Source: SIG636 sp045537905
Lineage (GTDB): Bacteria > Bacillota > Clostridia > Oscillospirales > CAG-382
Assembly: GCA_045537905.1 (NCBI GenBank)
Contig: JAZSQJ010000061.1
Location: forward strand, 1-19,751
Direction of reading: 5' to 3'
Length of the DNA stretch: 19,751 bases
The notes beneath the pieces were generated by a model. The model did no database searches. It saw only the letters and a program-made list of their open reading frames with translations, and was not told where the DNA came from. The translations under genes and the position numbers were made by a program. Shown here piece after piece: positions 7,930 to 14,841 of the stretch. Position 1 is the stretch's first letter. Every line of letters begins with the position of its first letter.

Positions 7930-7965
7930 AAAAAGCCGTAAGGGAAGTATCCGTTACGGCTTTTT
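7930..7965. terminator. Bidirectional intrinsic terminator after secF
   Basis: A 12-bp stem pairs 7930-7941 with 7954-7965 (core GCCGTAA/TTACGGC flanked by A5/T5) around a 12-base loop. It has a T-run on either strand. On the minus strand it lies about 20 bases beyond the secF stop codon, between secDF and galE. Confidence 0.85.
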
Positions 7966-7986
7966 AAGCGGTTTTATAGTTTAAGC

Positions 7987-9114
7987 TTATGCAGCTTCCT
8001 TATCAGCGCCGTCCTTCTTCTTAAGCACAGCCCAAAGGGGTGCGGAAAGGAATACGGAGGAGAACAAACCGGCAAGAATACCGATGATAAGGGGCAGAGC
8101 AAATGCCTTAATGGATTCAACACCGAGGATGTAAACAAGAACTATAGTGATAAGGGTGGTAATCGTGGTGTTGATGGAACGAAGCAGGGTAGAGTGAACA
8201 CCGGAGTCAGCAGCTGCTTCAAACGTAGGAGCATCCTTAAGGTTCTCACGGATACGGTCAAAGATAACGATGGTAGCGTTAATGGAGTAACCGAGAATAG
8301 TGAGACAAGCGGGGATGATGTCCAAGGTCATTTCCCAACGGAAAATAGCGTAGAACATAAACATTACAAAGAGGTTGAAGAACAGGCAAATAACGCTTGC
8401 AAAACCGGAAGCTATCTGCTTAAATCTGATGGTGATGTAAACCAGCATAAGAATTATAGCAACAGCTGCAGCGATAAGAGCGGTCTTGGTCTGAGCGGCA
8501 GCACGGTTTTTACTGATGGTGCTAACGTCCTCTTCAACAACGGGGTTAAGCTCGTTAACTCTGTTTATAACTTGGTCTTCAATAGAGGTAGAGAAGTAGT
8601 TAACGGTAACAGAGCCGTCCTTTTTGGAAACGCTCTTGAAAACGCCGTCCTCTACGTCGTCGTCCAGATCGTTAAGAGCCTTCTTAAGGTCAGCTTCCTT
8701 AACGTCAGCCTTGGACTTGAAGGTAAAGTATGCATACTTGCCGTCGGAGGAAAGGTTCTTGTCGCCAAGCTCCTCCTCGCTTACGCCGTAAAGGCTTGCC
8801 AAAGCAGCTCTTACACGGTTGTCAAAGGAAACGACGGACTTAACGGTAGCAATAACAGTCTTAGGGTTAGCAGAGGACTTGATAAGGGAAACAAAGTTGT
8901 CCTTACCAACCTCGTCGATAACGATCTCTTCTATCTTGTCAAGGTCTGCGTCGGTAGGCTTGGTCTCAAGCTGCATAGTTATCTTGGAACCGCCGGAGAA
9001 GTCAACGCCGAAGTTGAAGCCAAGAACGATAAAGGAAATCAAGCCTGCAACAAGAAGCACAGCGGAGATTATAAATGCTGTCTTTTTATTTGTAAGGAAA
9101 TTATAATTCTTCAT
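7987..9114 (-). CDS. secF: Protein translocase subunit SecF
   Basis: SecF joins SecD to form the membrane complex that uses the ion gradient to help preproteins leave the SecYEG channel. The N-terminal membrane helix is followed by FNFGVDFSGGSKI (the SecF counterpart of the SecD GLDLxGG motif). A periplasm-side type soluble domain comes next, and a block of five more membrane helices fills the second half, ending with a short charged tail. At 375 residues it is somewhat longer than the typical 300-320, mostly in the extracytoplasmic domain (about residues 50-200). The start codon shares one base with the secD stop (TAATG), and GGAGG lies nine bases upstream within secD, indicating translational coupling. 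Confidence 0.95.
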   Translation of the reverse strand: MKNYNFLTNKKTAFIISAVLLVAGLISFIVLGFNFGVDFSGGSKITMQLETKPTDADLDKIEEIVIDEVGKDNFVSLIKSSANPKTVIATVKSVVSFDNRVRAALASLYGVSEEELGDKNLSSDGKYAYFTFKSKADVKEADLKKALNDLDDDVEDGVFKSVSKKDGSVTVNYFSTSIEDQVINRVNELNPVVEEDVSTISKNRAAAQTKTALIAAAVAIILMLVYITIRFKQIASGFASVICLFFNLFVMFMFYAIFRWEMTLDIIPACLTILGYSINATIVIFDRIRENLKDAPTFEAAADSGVHSTLLRSINTTITTLITIVLVYILGVESIKAFALPLIIGILAGLFSSVFLSAPLWAVLKKKDGADKEAA

Positions 9115-10427
9115 TATTTGTTACCTCCTTCAAGTTTGGGGCAGTAGAGAGAAGGCTTAAGTATGCCCATGCCCGTAAAGAGACGAAGGAGCAGCTTGGA
9201 AAGGGTATAAGCGGTAAATACGGAAACAGCAACACCGATAAGGAGCGTTATACCGAAGCCCTTAACCATACCTTCACCGATGAAGATAAGAACTGCAGCT
9301 GCGATAGCAGTGGTAACGTTGGAGTCGATGATAGCGGAAAGAGCTCTCTTAAAGCCTGCCTCGGTTGCGGGCTTAACGGCTCTGCCGTCACGGATTTCTT
9401 CCTTAATACGCTCAAAGATAACAACGTTAGCGTCAACCGCCATACCGATAGAGAGGATGATACCTGCAATACCGGGGAGGGTAAGGGTAACGTCAAAAGC
9501 GATAATAAGAAGTATAACGATGCCTGTGTATGCGCAAAGGCTGATGGAAGCGATAACGCCGGGGATACGGTAGGTGATCATCATAAATACCATTACGAGA
9601 ATCAAACCGATAAGAGCTGCGGTAACGCTGGTGGAAAGAGCCTCTTCACCCAAGGATGCGCTAACAACGCTCTTGGAGCCGTGCTCCTCGTCACACTTAA
9701 GCTCGTATTCCATAACGCCTGCGTTGATGTAGCTTGCAAGGTCTTCACATTCAGTGGGGTCCTTAACGAAGGAATCGCTCTGAATCATAACGCCCATTTC
9801 ACCGTCAATAGCAGTGGAAACGGAAGGGGAAGAGATAAGCTCGTCGCCTACGTAGATGCTGAGAGTCTTATCAGAGGAAGCGGCTATCTCGCCGGTAACC
9901 TTCTTGAAAATCTTCTTACCCTCTTCGGTAAGCTCAAGAGAAACGATAGGCTCGTTATCTTCAGGATTGATTGCAGCATATGCTCTCTTGATTGCAGAGG
10001 AGGTCATCTTGATCTCGCCTGCAGAGTTTCTGAAGTTAAGCTCACCACTCTTACCAAAACGGTCGATAACCTCATCGGGGTCATCATAACCGGGGATGTC
10101 AAGCTGAATTTCAGTATCACTGATCTTATAAACGCTTGCTTCGGGATTGTTTACACGCTTAATAAGTATATTAACGGTATCGTCCAAGCCCTCAGAGGTT
10201 ATTTCAGTACCCTCTTTGGGAATAACCTCAAAAACAACGGATGTGCCGCCTGCCAGGTCAAGACCCAGAGACACAGAGTCGTCTTCAACAAAACCCTTTT
10301 GGTCGATGTCGATACCTAACCAACCAATCTTAACCTTTACTCCAAACAATGCCATAAACACTATAAGTGTTACAACAAGCAAGAGGAGTGCTGTACGTAC
10401 ACGGTATAAAGTACGTGACCTTTTCAT
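9114..10427 (-). CDS. secD: Protein translocase subunit SecD
   Basis: SecD is the larger partner of SecF in the accessory preprotein translocase of the cytoplasmic membrane. The 437-residue protein begins with a basic segment and a single membrane helix (about residues 12-30). The signature SLGLDLAGGTSVVFEV follows. The extracytoplasmic region reaches to about residue 250, and five membrane helices (ALIGLILVMVFMM, GIVILLIIAF, VDANVVIFERI region and others) complete the protein. A GGAGG lies seven bases before the ATG. A near-consensus promoter and a structured leader of about 120 bases precede the gene. Separate secD and secF genes are usual for Clostridia, unlike the fused secDF of Bacillus. 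Confidence 0.96.
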   Translation of the reverse strand: MKRSRTLYRVRTALLLLVVTLIVFMALFGVKVKIGWLGIDIDQKGFVEDDSVSLGLDLAGGTSVVFEVIPKEGTEITSEGLDDTVNILIKRVNNPEASVYKISDTEIQLDIPGYDDPDEVIDRFGKSGELNFRNSAGEIKMTSSAIKRAYAAINPEDNEPIVSLELTEEGKKIFKKVTGEIAASSDKTLSIYVGDELISSPSVSTAIDGEMGVMIQSDSFVKDPTECEDLASYINAGVMEYELKCDEEHGSKSVVSASLGEEALSTSVTAALIGLILVMVFMMITYRIPGVIASISLCAYTGIVILLIIAFDVTLTLPGIAGIILSIGMAVDANVVIFERIKEEIRDGRAVKPATEAGFKRALSAIIDSNVTTAIAAAVLIFIGEGMVKGFGITLLIGVAVSVFTAYTLSKLLLRLFTGMGILKPSLYCPKLEGGNK

Positions 10428-10452
10428 AATCTACCTCCGAATGAGTTACTTT

Positions 10453-10548
10453 TTATATATTGTAAAAATATATAACAAAATTAATAAATATTGTGGGGTA
10501 AAAGGGTCTGTCCACAAAAGGACATACTTCACCCCAAAATGTCAACAT
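10453..10548 (-). other. Candidate 31-codon leader reading frame upstream of secD
   Basis: A reading frame from an ATG at 10548 runs 31 codons to a TAA 25 bases before the secD start. It begins MLTFWGEV and ends in an aromatic/hydrophobic stretch. There is no ribosome binding site. The predicted transcription start falls at or within one or two bases of the ATG, so it would need leaderless translation. A second overlapping frame (GTG at 10532 to 10446, 28 codons) also has a hydrophobic end but no usable ribosome site. The A/T-rich sequence favours such residues by chance, so this is only a candidate. Confidence 0.2.
10495..10535 (-). promoter_or_regulatory. Nested hairpin in the secDF mRNA leader
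   Basis: The outer arms are GGGGT/ACCCC (10495-10499 with 10531-10535). The inner 5-bp arm (10509-10513 with 10520-10524) has a 6-base loop. The structure lies within the first 60 bases of the predicted transcript and could affect stability or translation. No known riboswitch class is recognised. Confidence 0.4.
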
Positions 10549-10553
10549 TTAGT

Positions 10554-10582
10554 ATTATACTTGCATTAGCGTAAAATGTCAA
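10554..10582 (-). promoter_or_regulatory. Consensus sigma-A promoter of secDF
   Basis: On the minus strand, TTGACA (10577-10582), 17 bases and TATAAT (10554-10559) match the consensus fully. The -35 box starts ten bases beyond the lipid kinase stop codon. A second copy of TTGACATTTT lies just downstream (10536-10545), without a matching -10 box. Confidence 0.85.
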
Positions 10583-10591
10583 GAATAAGTT

Positions 10592-11527
10592 TTAATTTTT
10601 ATTTTTATTCCCGCTGTTTTTATTTGTTTTAGGAACTATTACGTTAACAGCAGCTTTTTTTGCACTGATTACCGCCTCAAGACAGGGCTCGCTTTTTTCA
10701 CCGTCCAGGGAGAATACCGTGGGGGTTTCAAAGGACAGCTTAACGTTCTTGGCGTGCAAAATCGCTATGTTTTTTGTCTTGAAGTGTCCTGAAAGCAGGT
10801 CGTAAATCATCTCAAGGGCAACCATAGTGTTTTGTGGGTGCTTCATTAACAGCACCTCAAATACGCCGTCGGCAAAGTCAACGTCATCCTTATTCAGCTT
10901 AAGCACGCCGCCCATAGAGGTGGTGTTACCGACCGAGGCGTAGATAAACCTGTCCTTAAGCTTAACGCCGTTTATCTCCACCGTCATCGTAATAGGCTTT
11001 ATGCTTGCGATGGATTTTGCCGCCTCTATCACGTAAGCAAAATGACCAAACCTGTTTTTAAGCTTCTGCGGAGCAGAATAGGACGCAGCTGTAAAGGCAC
11101 CGATAGCAGCCACGTAGGCAAAGGGCTTGCCGTTAAACAAACCCAGGTCATAGGGAACCACCTTGCCTTTGGCAGCCGTCATAGATGCCAGGGCTGTGTT
11201 TCTGGGGATGCCCATATTAGATGCAAAATCGTTCGTACTGCCCATGGGGATATAAGCAACGGGAATATTATTGCCGTTTTTGTATACCCCTGCCAGCACC
11301 TCGCTCAGCGTACCGTCACCGCCGCAGCAAACAATACGCCCGTATTTATGGGCGTTGTCCTTTACGTAATCGGTAGTGCCGTCCTTTTTGGTGGGGTATA
11401 CCGTAGTCTCGTATCCCTTGGCAGAGAACAGGGAAACCAGCTCAAACAGCTTTTGCTTTGCCATACATTTGCCTGCCTTTGGGTTTACCACCAGAAGCAG
11501 CTTTTTAGGTTTTCTTTCACCTGACAC
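10592..11527 (-). CDS. Diacylglycerol kinase-family lipid kinase (DgkB/YegS/BmrU type)
   Basis: The protein has 311 residues with an N-terminal catalytic domain. NPKAGK (15-20) opens the nucleotide-binding region, GGDGT (69-73) is the family signature, and PMGSTNDFA follows at about 94-102. These soluble enzymes phosphorylate diacylglycerol or related lipids at the inner membrane face; the exact lipid is not evident. The start is GTG (11527) with GAAGG eight bases upstream; the next in-frame ATG lies inside the conserved domain. It follows mtnA by 20 bases and is the last gene of the mtaD operon. No terminator is seen before the secDF promoter. It ends in a short Asn/Lys-rich tail. Confidence 0.88.
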   Translation of the reverse strand: MSGERKPKKLLLVVNPKAGKCMAKQKLFELVSLFSAKGYETTVYPTKKDGTTDYVKDNAHKYGRIVCCGGDGTLSEVLAGVYKNGNNIPVAYIPMGSTNDFASNMGIPRNTALASMTAAKGKVVPYDLGLFNGKPFAYVAAIGAFTAASYSAPQKLKNRFGHFAYVIEAAKSIASIKPITMTVEINGVKLKDRFIYASVGNTTSMGGVLKLNKDDVDFADGVFEVLLMKHPQNTMVALEMIYDLLSGHFKTKNIAILHAKNVKLSFETPTVFSLDGEKSEPCLEAVISAKKAAVNVIVPKTNKNSGNKNKN

Positions 11528-11547
11528 GCTTAACGCCTTCTTTCTGT

Positions 11548-12573
11548 TTACAATGCTTGGGGCTTGATAACGCCCTTCTCGGTAACAAAAGCCGTAATCA
11601 GCTCAGCAGGAGTAACGTCAAAGGCAGGGTTGTATATATTAGCCTTCTCCGTTACCATAGCTCTTTCGTACCACAGGGAGCGTATCTCTTCGGCATCCCT
11701 CTGCTCTATAACTATATCCTTGCCGTTTTTGGTGCCAAAGTCGATAGTAGAGTAGGGAGCGCATATATAAAAGGGAACTCCGTAATGCTTTGCCAGTATA
11801 GCAAGCATCAGTGTGCCTATTTTGTTTGCGGCGTCTCCGTTGGCGGCAACGCGGTCACAGCCTGTGAATATAGCCTTGATCCTTCCGCTTGCCAGGACGG
11901 AAGCCGCCATATTATCGCATATAAGGGTGGTGTCAATGCCGTTTTCTGTCAGCTCAAAGGCGGTAAGCCTTGCACCCTGTAACAGGGGACGGGTCTCCAA
12001 GGCGGTTACGGCAAGCCTTTTGCCTTTTTCAGCGGCAACGTAAACGGGTGCAAGGGCTGTACCGTAGGTAACGGCGGCAAGGGCGCCTGCGTTACAAACC
12101 GTCATAATGGTGTCGCCGTCGTTGATAAGCTCGGCACCGTAGCTGCCAATAGCCTTACAAACGGCAATATCGTCCTCAAGTATCTGCCTTGCAGCAGTCT
12201 TCATCGCATATTTGATGGCAGCAACCCCTTTACCAAGCTGTACGGATGCACTGCTTATAAGCCTTTCCAGTGCCCAGGACAAATTTCTTGCAGTGGGTCT
12301 GGTAGCGTTAATCGTCTCGGCTGTTTCCTTGACCTTGCTCCAAAACTCGCCCTCGTCTCCGGTCTCAAGCCTTGCACATACGCAGTAAAGTCCCACGGCG
12401 GCGGCAACACCTATAGCAGGCGCGCCTCTTACCTTAAGAGTCTTTATTGCGTCGCATACTCCGTCAAGCTCGGATAGCTGTAAAAACTTAAGCTCGCCCG
12501 GAAGTAAGGTCTGGTCGATAATTACAAGTAAATCCTTTTCCTCGTCAAAGGATACGGTATAGGGTAGCTTCAT
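11548..12573 (-). CDS. mtnA: S-methyl-5-thioribose-1-phosphate isomerase
   Basis: MtnA converts methylthioribose-1-phosphate to methylthioribulose-1-phosphate in methylthioadenosine salvage. The protein has 341 residues with an eIF2B-like fold. Visible blocks are KVRGAPAIG (47-55), CNAGALA starting at Cys160, TRPLLQGARLT near 194-204, and GCDRVAANGD with Asp240. Cys160 and Asp240 coincide with the catalytic pair described for the Bacillus subtilis enzyme, which argues for the isomerase and against the related eIF2B-like or ribose-1,5-bisphosphate isomerases. AGGAG lies six bases before the ATG. It is 15 bases downstream of the phosphorylase gene that would supply its substrate. Confidence 0.93.
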   Translation of the reverse strand: MKLPYTVSFDEEKDLLVIIDQTLLPGELKFLQLSELDGVCDAIKTLKVRGAPAIGVAAAVGLYCVCARLETGDEGEFWSKVKETAETINATRPTARNLSWALERLISSASVQLGKGVAAIKYAMKTAARQILEDDIAVCKAIGSYGAELINDGDTIMTVCNAGALAAVTYGTALAPVYVAAEKGKRLAVTALETRPLLQGARLTAFELTENGIDTTLICDNMAASVLASGRIKAIFTGCDRVAANGDAANKIGTLMLAILAKHYGVPFYICAPYSTIDFGTKNGKDIVIEQRDAEEIRSLWYERAMVTEKANIYNPAFDVTPAELITAFVTEKGVIKPQAL

Positions 12574-12588
12574 AAAACGCTCCTGTTT

Positions 12589-13398
12589 CTAACAGTTTTT
12601 AATAACCTCGCTTACCAATGAACCAAGGACCTTGCTTTGCCTTTTGCCTGTTTCGGCAACCTCCTCCATGGTTAAGCGATTACCTGTGATGCCTGCCGCC
12701 ATATTGGTGATAAGAGAGAAGGCAAGCACCTTGTAGCCGCAATGAACGGCGGCAATAACCTCGGGCACGGTAGACATACCTACCGCATCTGCACCAAGGG
12801 TGCGGAACGCACGTATCTCTGCAGGTGTTTCATAGGAGGGGCCTGTGCAGGAGAGGTAAACACCCTTCTTAATCTCAATACCCAGCCTTGCCGCACAGTC
12901 CGCCGCAAGGGAACGGAGTGCGGGGTCATAGGCGTAGGTCATATCGGGAAAACGGGGACCAAGCTCGTCGTCGTTCTTTCCGATAAGAGGGTTACGGCCC
13001 TGAAAGTTTATATGGTCCTCTATAAGCATAATGTCACCAACGGAAAAGCTTGTGTTTATACCGCCGGAAGCGTTGGTAAGTATAACTTTTTCGGCACCCA
13101 GCTTGCGTAGCACACGGAGAGGGAATACCACCTGAGCAAGCTCAAGTCCCTCGTAAAGGTGAAGTCTGCCGTCCATACAGGCAACACGCTTGCCCTCAAT
13201 GGTGCCAAGTATAAGTCTGCCGTTATGATAGGGAGCGGTAGAAGCCGTAAAACCGGGTATAAGGTCATAGTGTATTACGGAAACAGGCTCAACCCTGTCG
13301 GCAAAGCCGGCAAGCCCACTACCTAAAACCACCACTATTTCGGGGACAAATCCGCCCGAAATGCTGTTAATAACCTCACAAGCTGCATTGTAATCCAT
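12589..13398 (-). CDS. punA: Purine nucleoside phosphorylase, trimeric (inosine/guanosine type), possible methylthioinosine phosphorylase
   Basis: This enzyme splits purine nucleosides with phosphate to the base and (deoxy)ribose-1-phosphate. The 269-residue protein has the family-2 layout: GSG phosphate loop at 26-28, His80, GPSYETPAEIR at 176-186, Met198, and TNMAAG with Asn222. Glu180 and Asn222 correspond to the Glu201/Asn243 pair that reads 6-oxopurines in mammalian PNP. MTA phosphorylases have Asp at the latter place. So inosine, guanosine or 5'-methylthioinosine are likelier substrates than MTA itself. AGGAGG overlaps the end of mtaD, and the gap is two bases. Its place between an MTA deaminase and mtnA supports use of methylthioinosine, but that substrate is inferred. 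Confidence 0.9.
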   Translation of the reverse strand: MDYNAACEVINSISGGFVPEIVVVLGSGLAGFADRVEPVSVIHYDLIPGFTASTAPYHNGRLILGTIEGKRVACMDGRLHLYEGLELAQVVFPLRVLRKLGAEKVILTNASGGINTSFSVGDIMLIEDHINFQGRNPLIGKNDDELGPRFPDMTYAYDPALRSLAADCAARLGIEIKKGVYLSCTGPSYETPAEIRAFRTLGADAVGMSTVPEVIAAVHCGYKVLAFSLITNMAAGITGNRLTMEEVAETGKRQSKVLGSLVSEVIKNC

Positions 13399-13400
13399 AA

Positions 13401-14702
13401 TTAACCTCCTAATCTTTCAGCTATTGCCAAGGCACGCCTTTCGGTTTCAAAGCGTTCCTTTTCTACGTCTATAGTGTTGAATACACCGTTTTCGTAAAGA
13501 ACGTCACCGTCGCACATAGTTAAAACCACGTCGGTACCCTGTGCAGAATACACAAGGTTAGATAGCATATCGTGTACGGGATGCATATAAGGCTTGTCCG
13601 TATCAATAAGGAACAAATCTGCGGCAAAGCCAGTTTTGATAAGACCGCAGTCCTCTCTGCCTTGAGACAAGGCGCCTGCTCTGGTAGCGGCGTAAAGTGC
13701 TTGGGCAGGGGTAATAAGGGTAGGGTCACCGCTTACAGCCTTGTTAAGGGTGGCAAACAGCTTAAGCTCTTCAAACAGGTTTAAGTTGTTGTTGCTGGCG
13801 GCACCGTCGGTACCGAGACCTACGTTTATACCGGACTTAAGCATCTGTCCCACGTTGGCAAAGCCGCTGGCAAGCTTAAGGTTGCTTATAGGGTTGTTTG
13901 CAACGCTTACACCCTTCCTTGCAAGAATATCAAAATCCTCACCCTCCAGGTAAACGCAGTGGGCGGCAGTACAGGGCACGTCAAAGGCGCCGTGCTTTTC
14001 AAAATAAGCCGCAGGGGTAAGACCGTGTCTCTGCTTGCACTCCTCGTGCTCGGAACGGGTTTCAGAAAGATGCAGATGCATATTCATACCGTACTGCTTT
14101 GCCATATCAGCGGCAAGCTCAACCACCTTGGGGTTGGTGGTGTATTCGGCGTGGATTGCCATATCCAGCTTCATCTTGTCAGAGTCCGTTAGTTCCTTGC
14201 TGGCAAGACACTCGGAATACTCTTTATATTCGTTAAAGTTTTTGAAGTCCTCGTTGCCAAAGCATATAATGGCGTTGGAGGCGTTTATCTTCATACCGCT
14301 GTTTTTGGTAGCCTCAAACAAACGGGAGAGGGAAAAGTACATCTCCGTAGAGGAAACGCAGCCAAAACGAAGCATCTCAGCCTGTGCCATAAGAGTTGCG
14401 TGGTAAATATCGTCACCCGTTATCTGAGCCTCAAAGGGGAAAACACGCTTGTTAAGCCAATCAGCCAAAGCGTAGTTTTCCGCATATCCTCTCAACAGCA
14501 CCATAGGCAGGTGAGTGTGGATATTATAGAAGGCAGGGCAAGCAAGACGGTGATTGCCGTCCTTTACCGTATCATACGCCTTTTGGGGTGCAGTTTCGGA
14601 GATATAATCTATCCTGCCCTTATCAATGCCAAGAAAAACGTTTTTTCTAAGCTCAAAATTCTCGTCTATTACGTCGATATTCTTAAACAAAATACTACTC
14701 AT
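13401..14702 (-). CDS. mtaD: 5'-methylthioadenosine/S-adenosylhomocysteine deaminase-type amidohydrolase
   Basis: This is a metal-dependent amidohydrolase of the SsnA/MtaD/TrzN group that deaminates MTA, SAH or related adenosines to the inosine analogues. The 433-residue protein is started at the ATG at 14702, which has GGAGG ten bases upstream; an earlier ATG lies before that ribosome site. Metal ligands are visible: HxH at His62/His64 (NIHTHLPM), His211 (HLHLSE), His248 (AHCVYL) and Asp299 in GTDGAASNNNLN, the block typical of MTA/SAH deaminases; Glu214 is the probable acid-base residue. Guanine or chlorohydrolase relatives share the fold. First gene of the mtaD-punA-mtnA-lipid kinase operon, with its own promoter, which fits MTA as a substrate. 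Confidence 0.88.
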   Translation of the reverse strand: MSSILFKNIDVIDENFELRKNVFLGIDKGRIDYISETAPQKAYDTVKDGNHRLACPAFYNIHTHLPMVLLRGYAENYALADWLNKRVFPFEAQITGDDIYHATLMAQAEMLRFGCVSSTEMYFSLSRLFEATKNSGMKINASNAIICFGNEDFKNFNEYKEYSECLASKELTDSDKMKLDMAIHAEYTTNPKVVELAADMAKQYGMNMHLHLSETRSEHEECKQRHGLTPAAYFEKHGAFDVPCTAAHCVYLEGEDFDILARKGVSVANNPISNLKLASGFANVGQMLKSGINVGLGTDGAASNNNLNLFEELKLFATLNKAVSGDPTLITPAQALYAATRAGALSQGREDCGLIKTGFAADLFLIDTDKPYMHPVHDMLSNLVYSAQGTDVVLTMCDGDVLYENGVFNTIDVEKERFETERRALAIAERLGG

Positions 14703-14736
14703 AGCGGAAAAGCCTCCGTGCATATAAATTTGTTAC

Positions 14737-14765
14737 ATTATATCACAACAGAAAATGTTATTCAA
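14737..14765 (-). promoter_or_regulatory. Promoter of the mtaD operon
   Basis: On the minus strand, TTGAAT (14760-14765), 17 bases and TATAAT (14737-14742) lie about 35 bases before the chosen mtaD start codon. The -35 box is only three bases from that of the divergent promoter. Confidence 0.75.
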
Positions 14766-14768
14766 TAC

Positions 14769-14797
14769 TTGAAAAAAATAAATATGTATGTTAATAT
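14769..14797 (+). promoter_or_regulatory. Promoter of the GHL10-lipoprotein pair
   Basis: TTGAAA (14769-14774), 17 bases and TAATAT (14792-14797) lie about 45 bases before the start codon at 14842. The region is very A/T-rich, so the match carries less weight than the mtaD promoter it faces away from. Confidence 0.6.
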
Positions 14798-14841
14798 AAG
14801 AAAAAAACAAATTAACTTCAAAATTTGAAAGGAAGACTATT

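Noticed and set aside
8194..9147. Long plus-strand open frame (317 codons) opposite secF
   Set aside because: It is a shadow of secF; no ribosome site, no recognisable domain, and secF motifs are unambiguous on the other strand.
12589..13398. Annotation as MTA phosphorylase (MtnP)
   Set aside because: Asn222 and the TNMAAG block match inosine/guanosine phosphorylases; MTA phosphorylases carry Asp at that place.
14703..14841. Riboswitch (for example SAM or SAH class) before the MTA operon or GHL10 gene
   Set aside because: The leaders are short and A/T-rich, and no conserved stems or terminator-antiterminator pair is visible.
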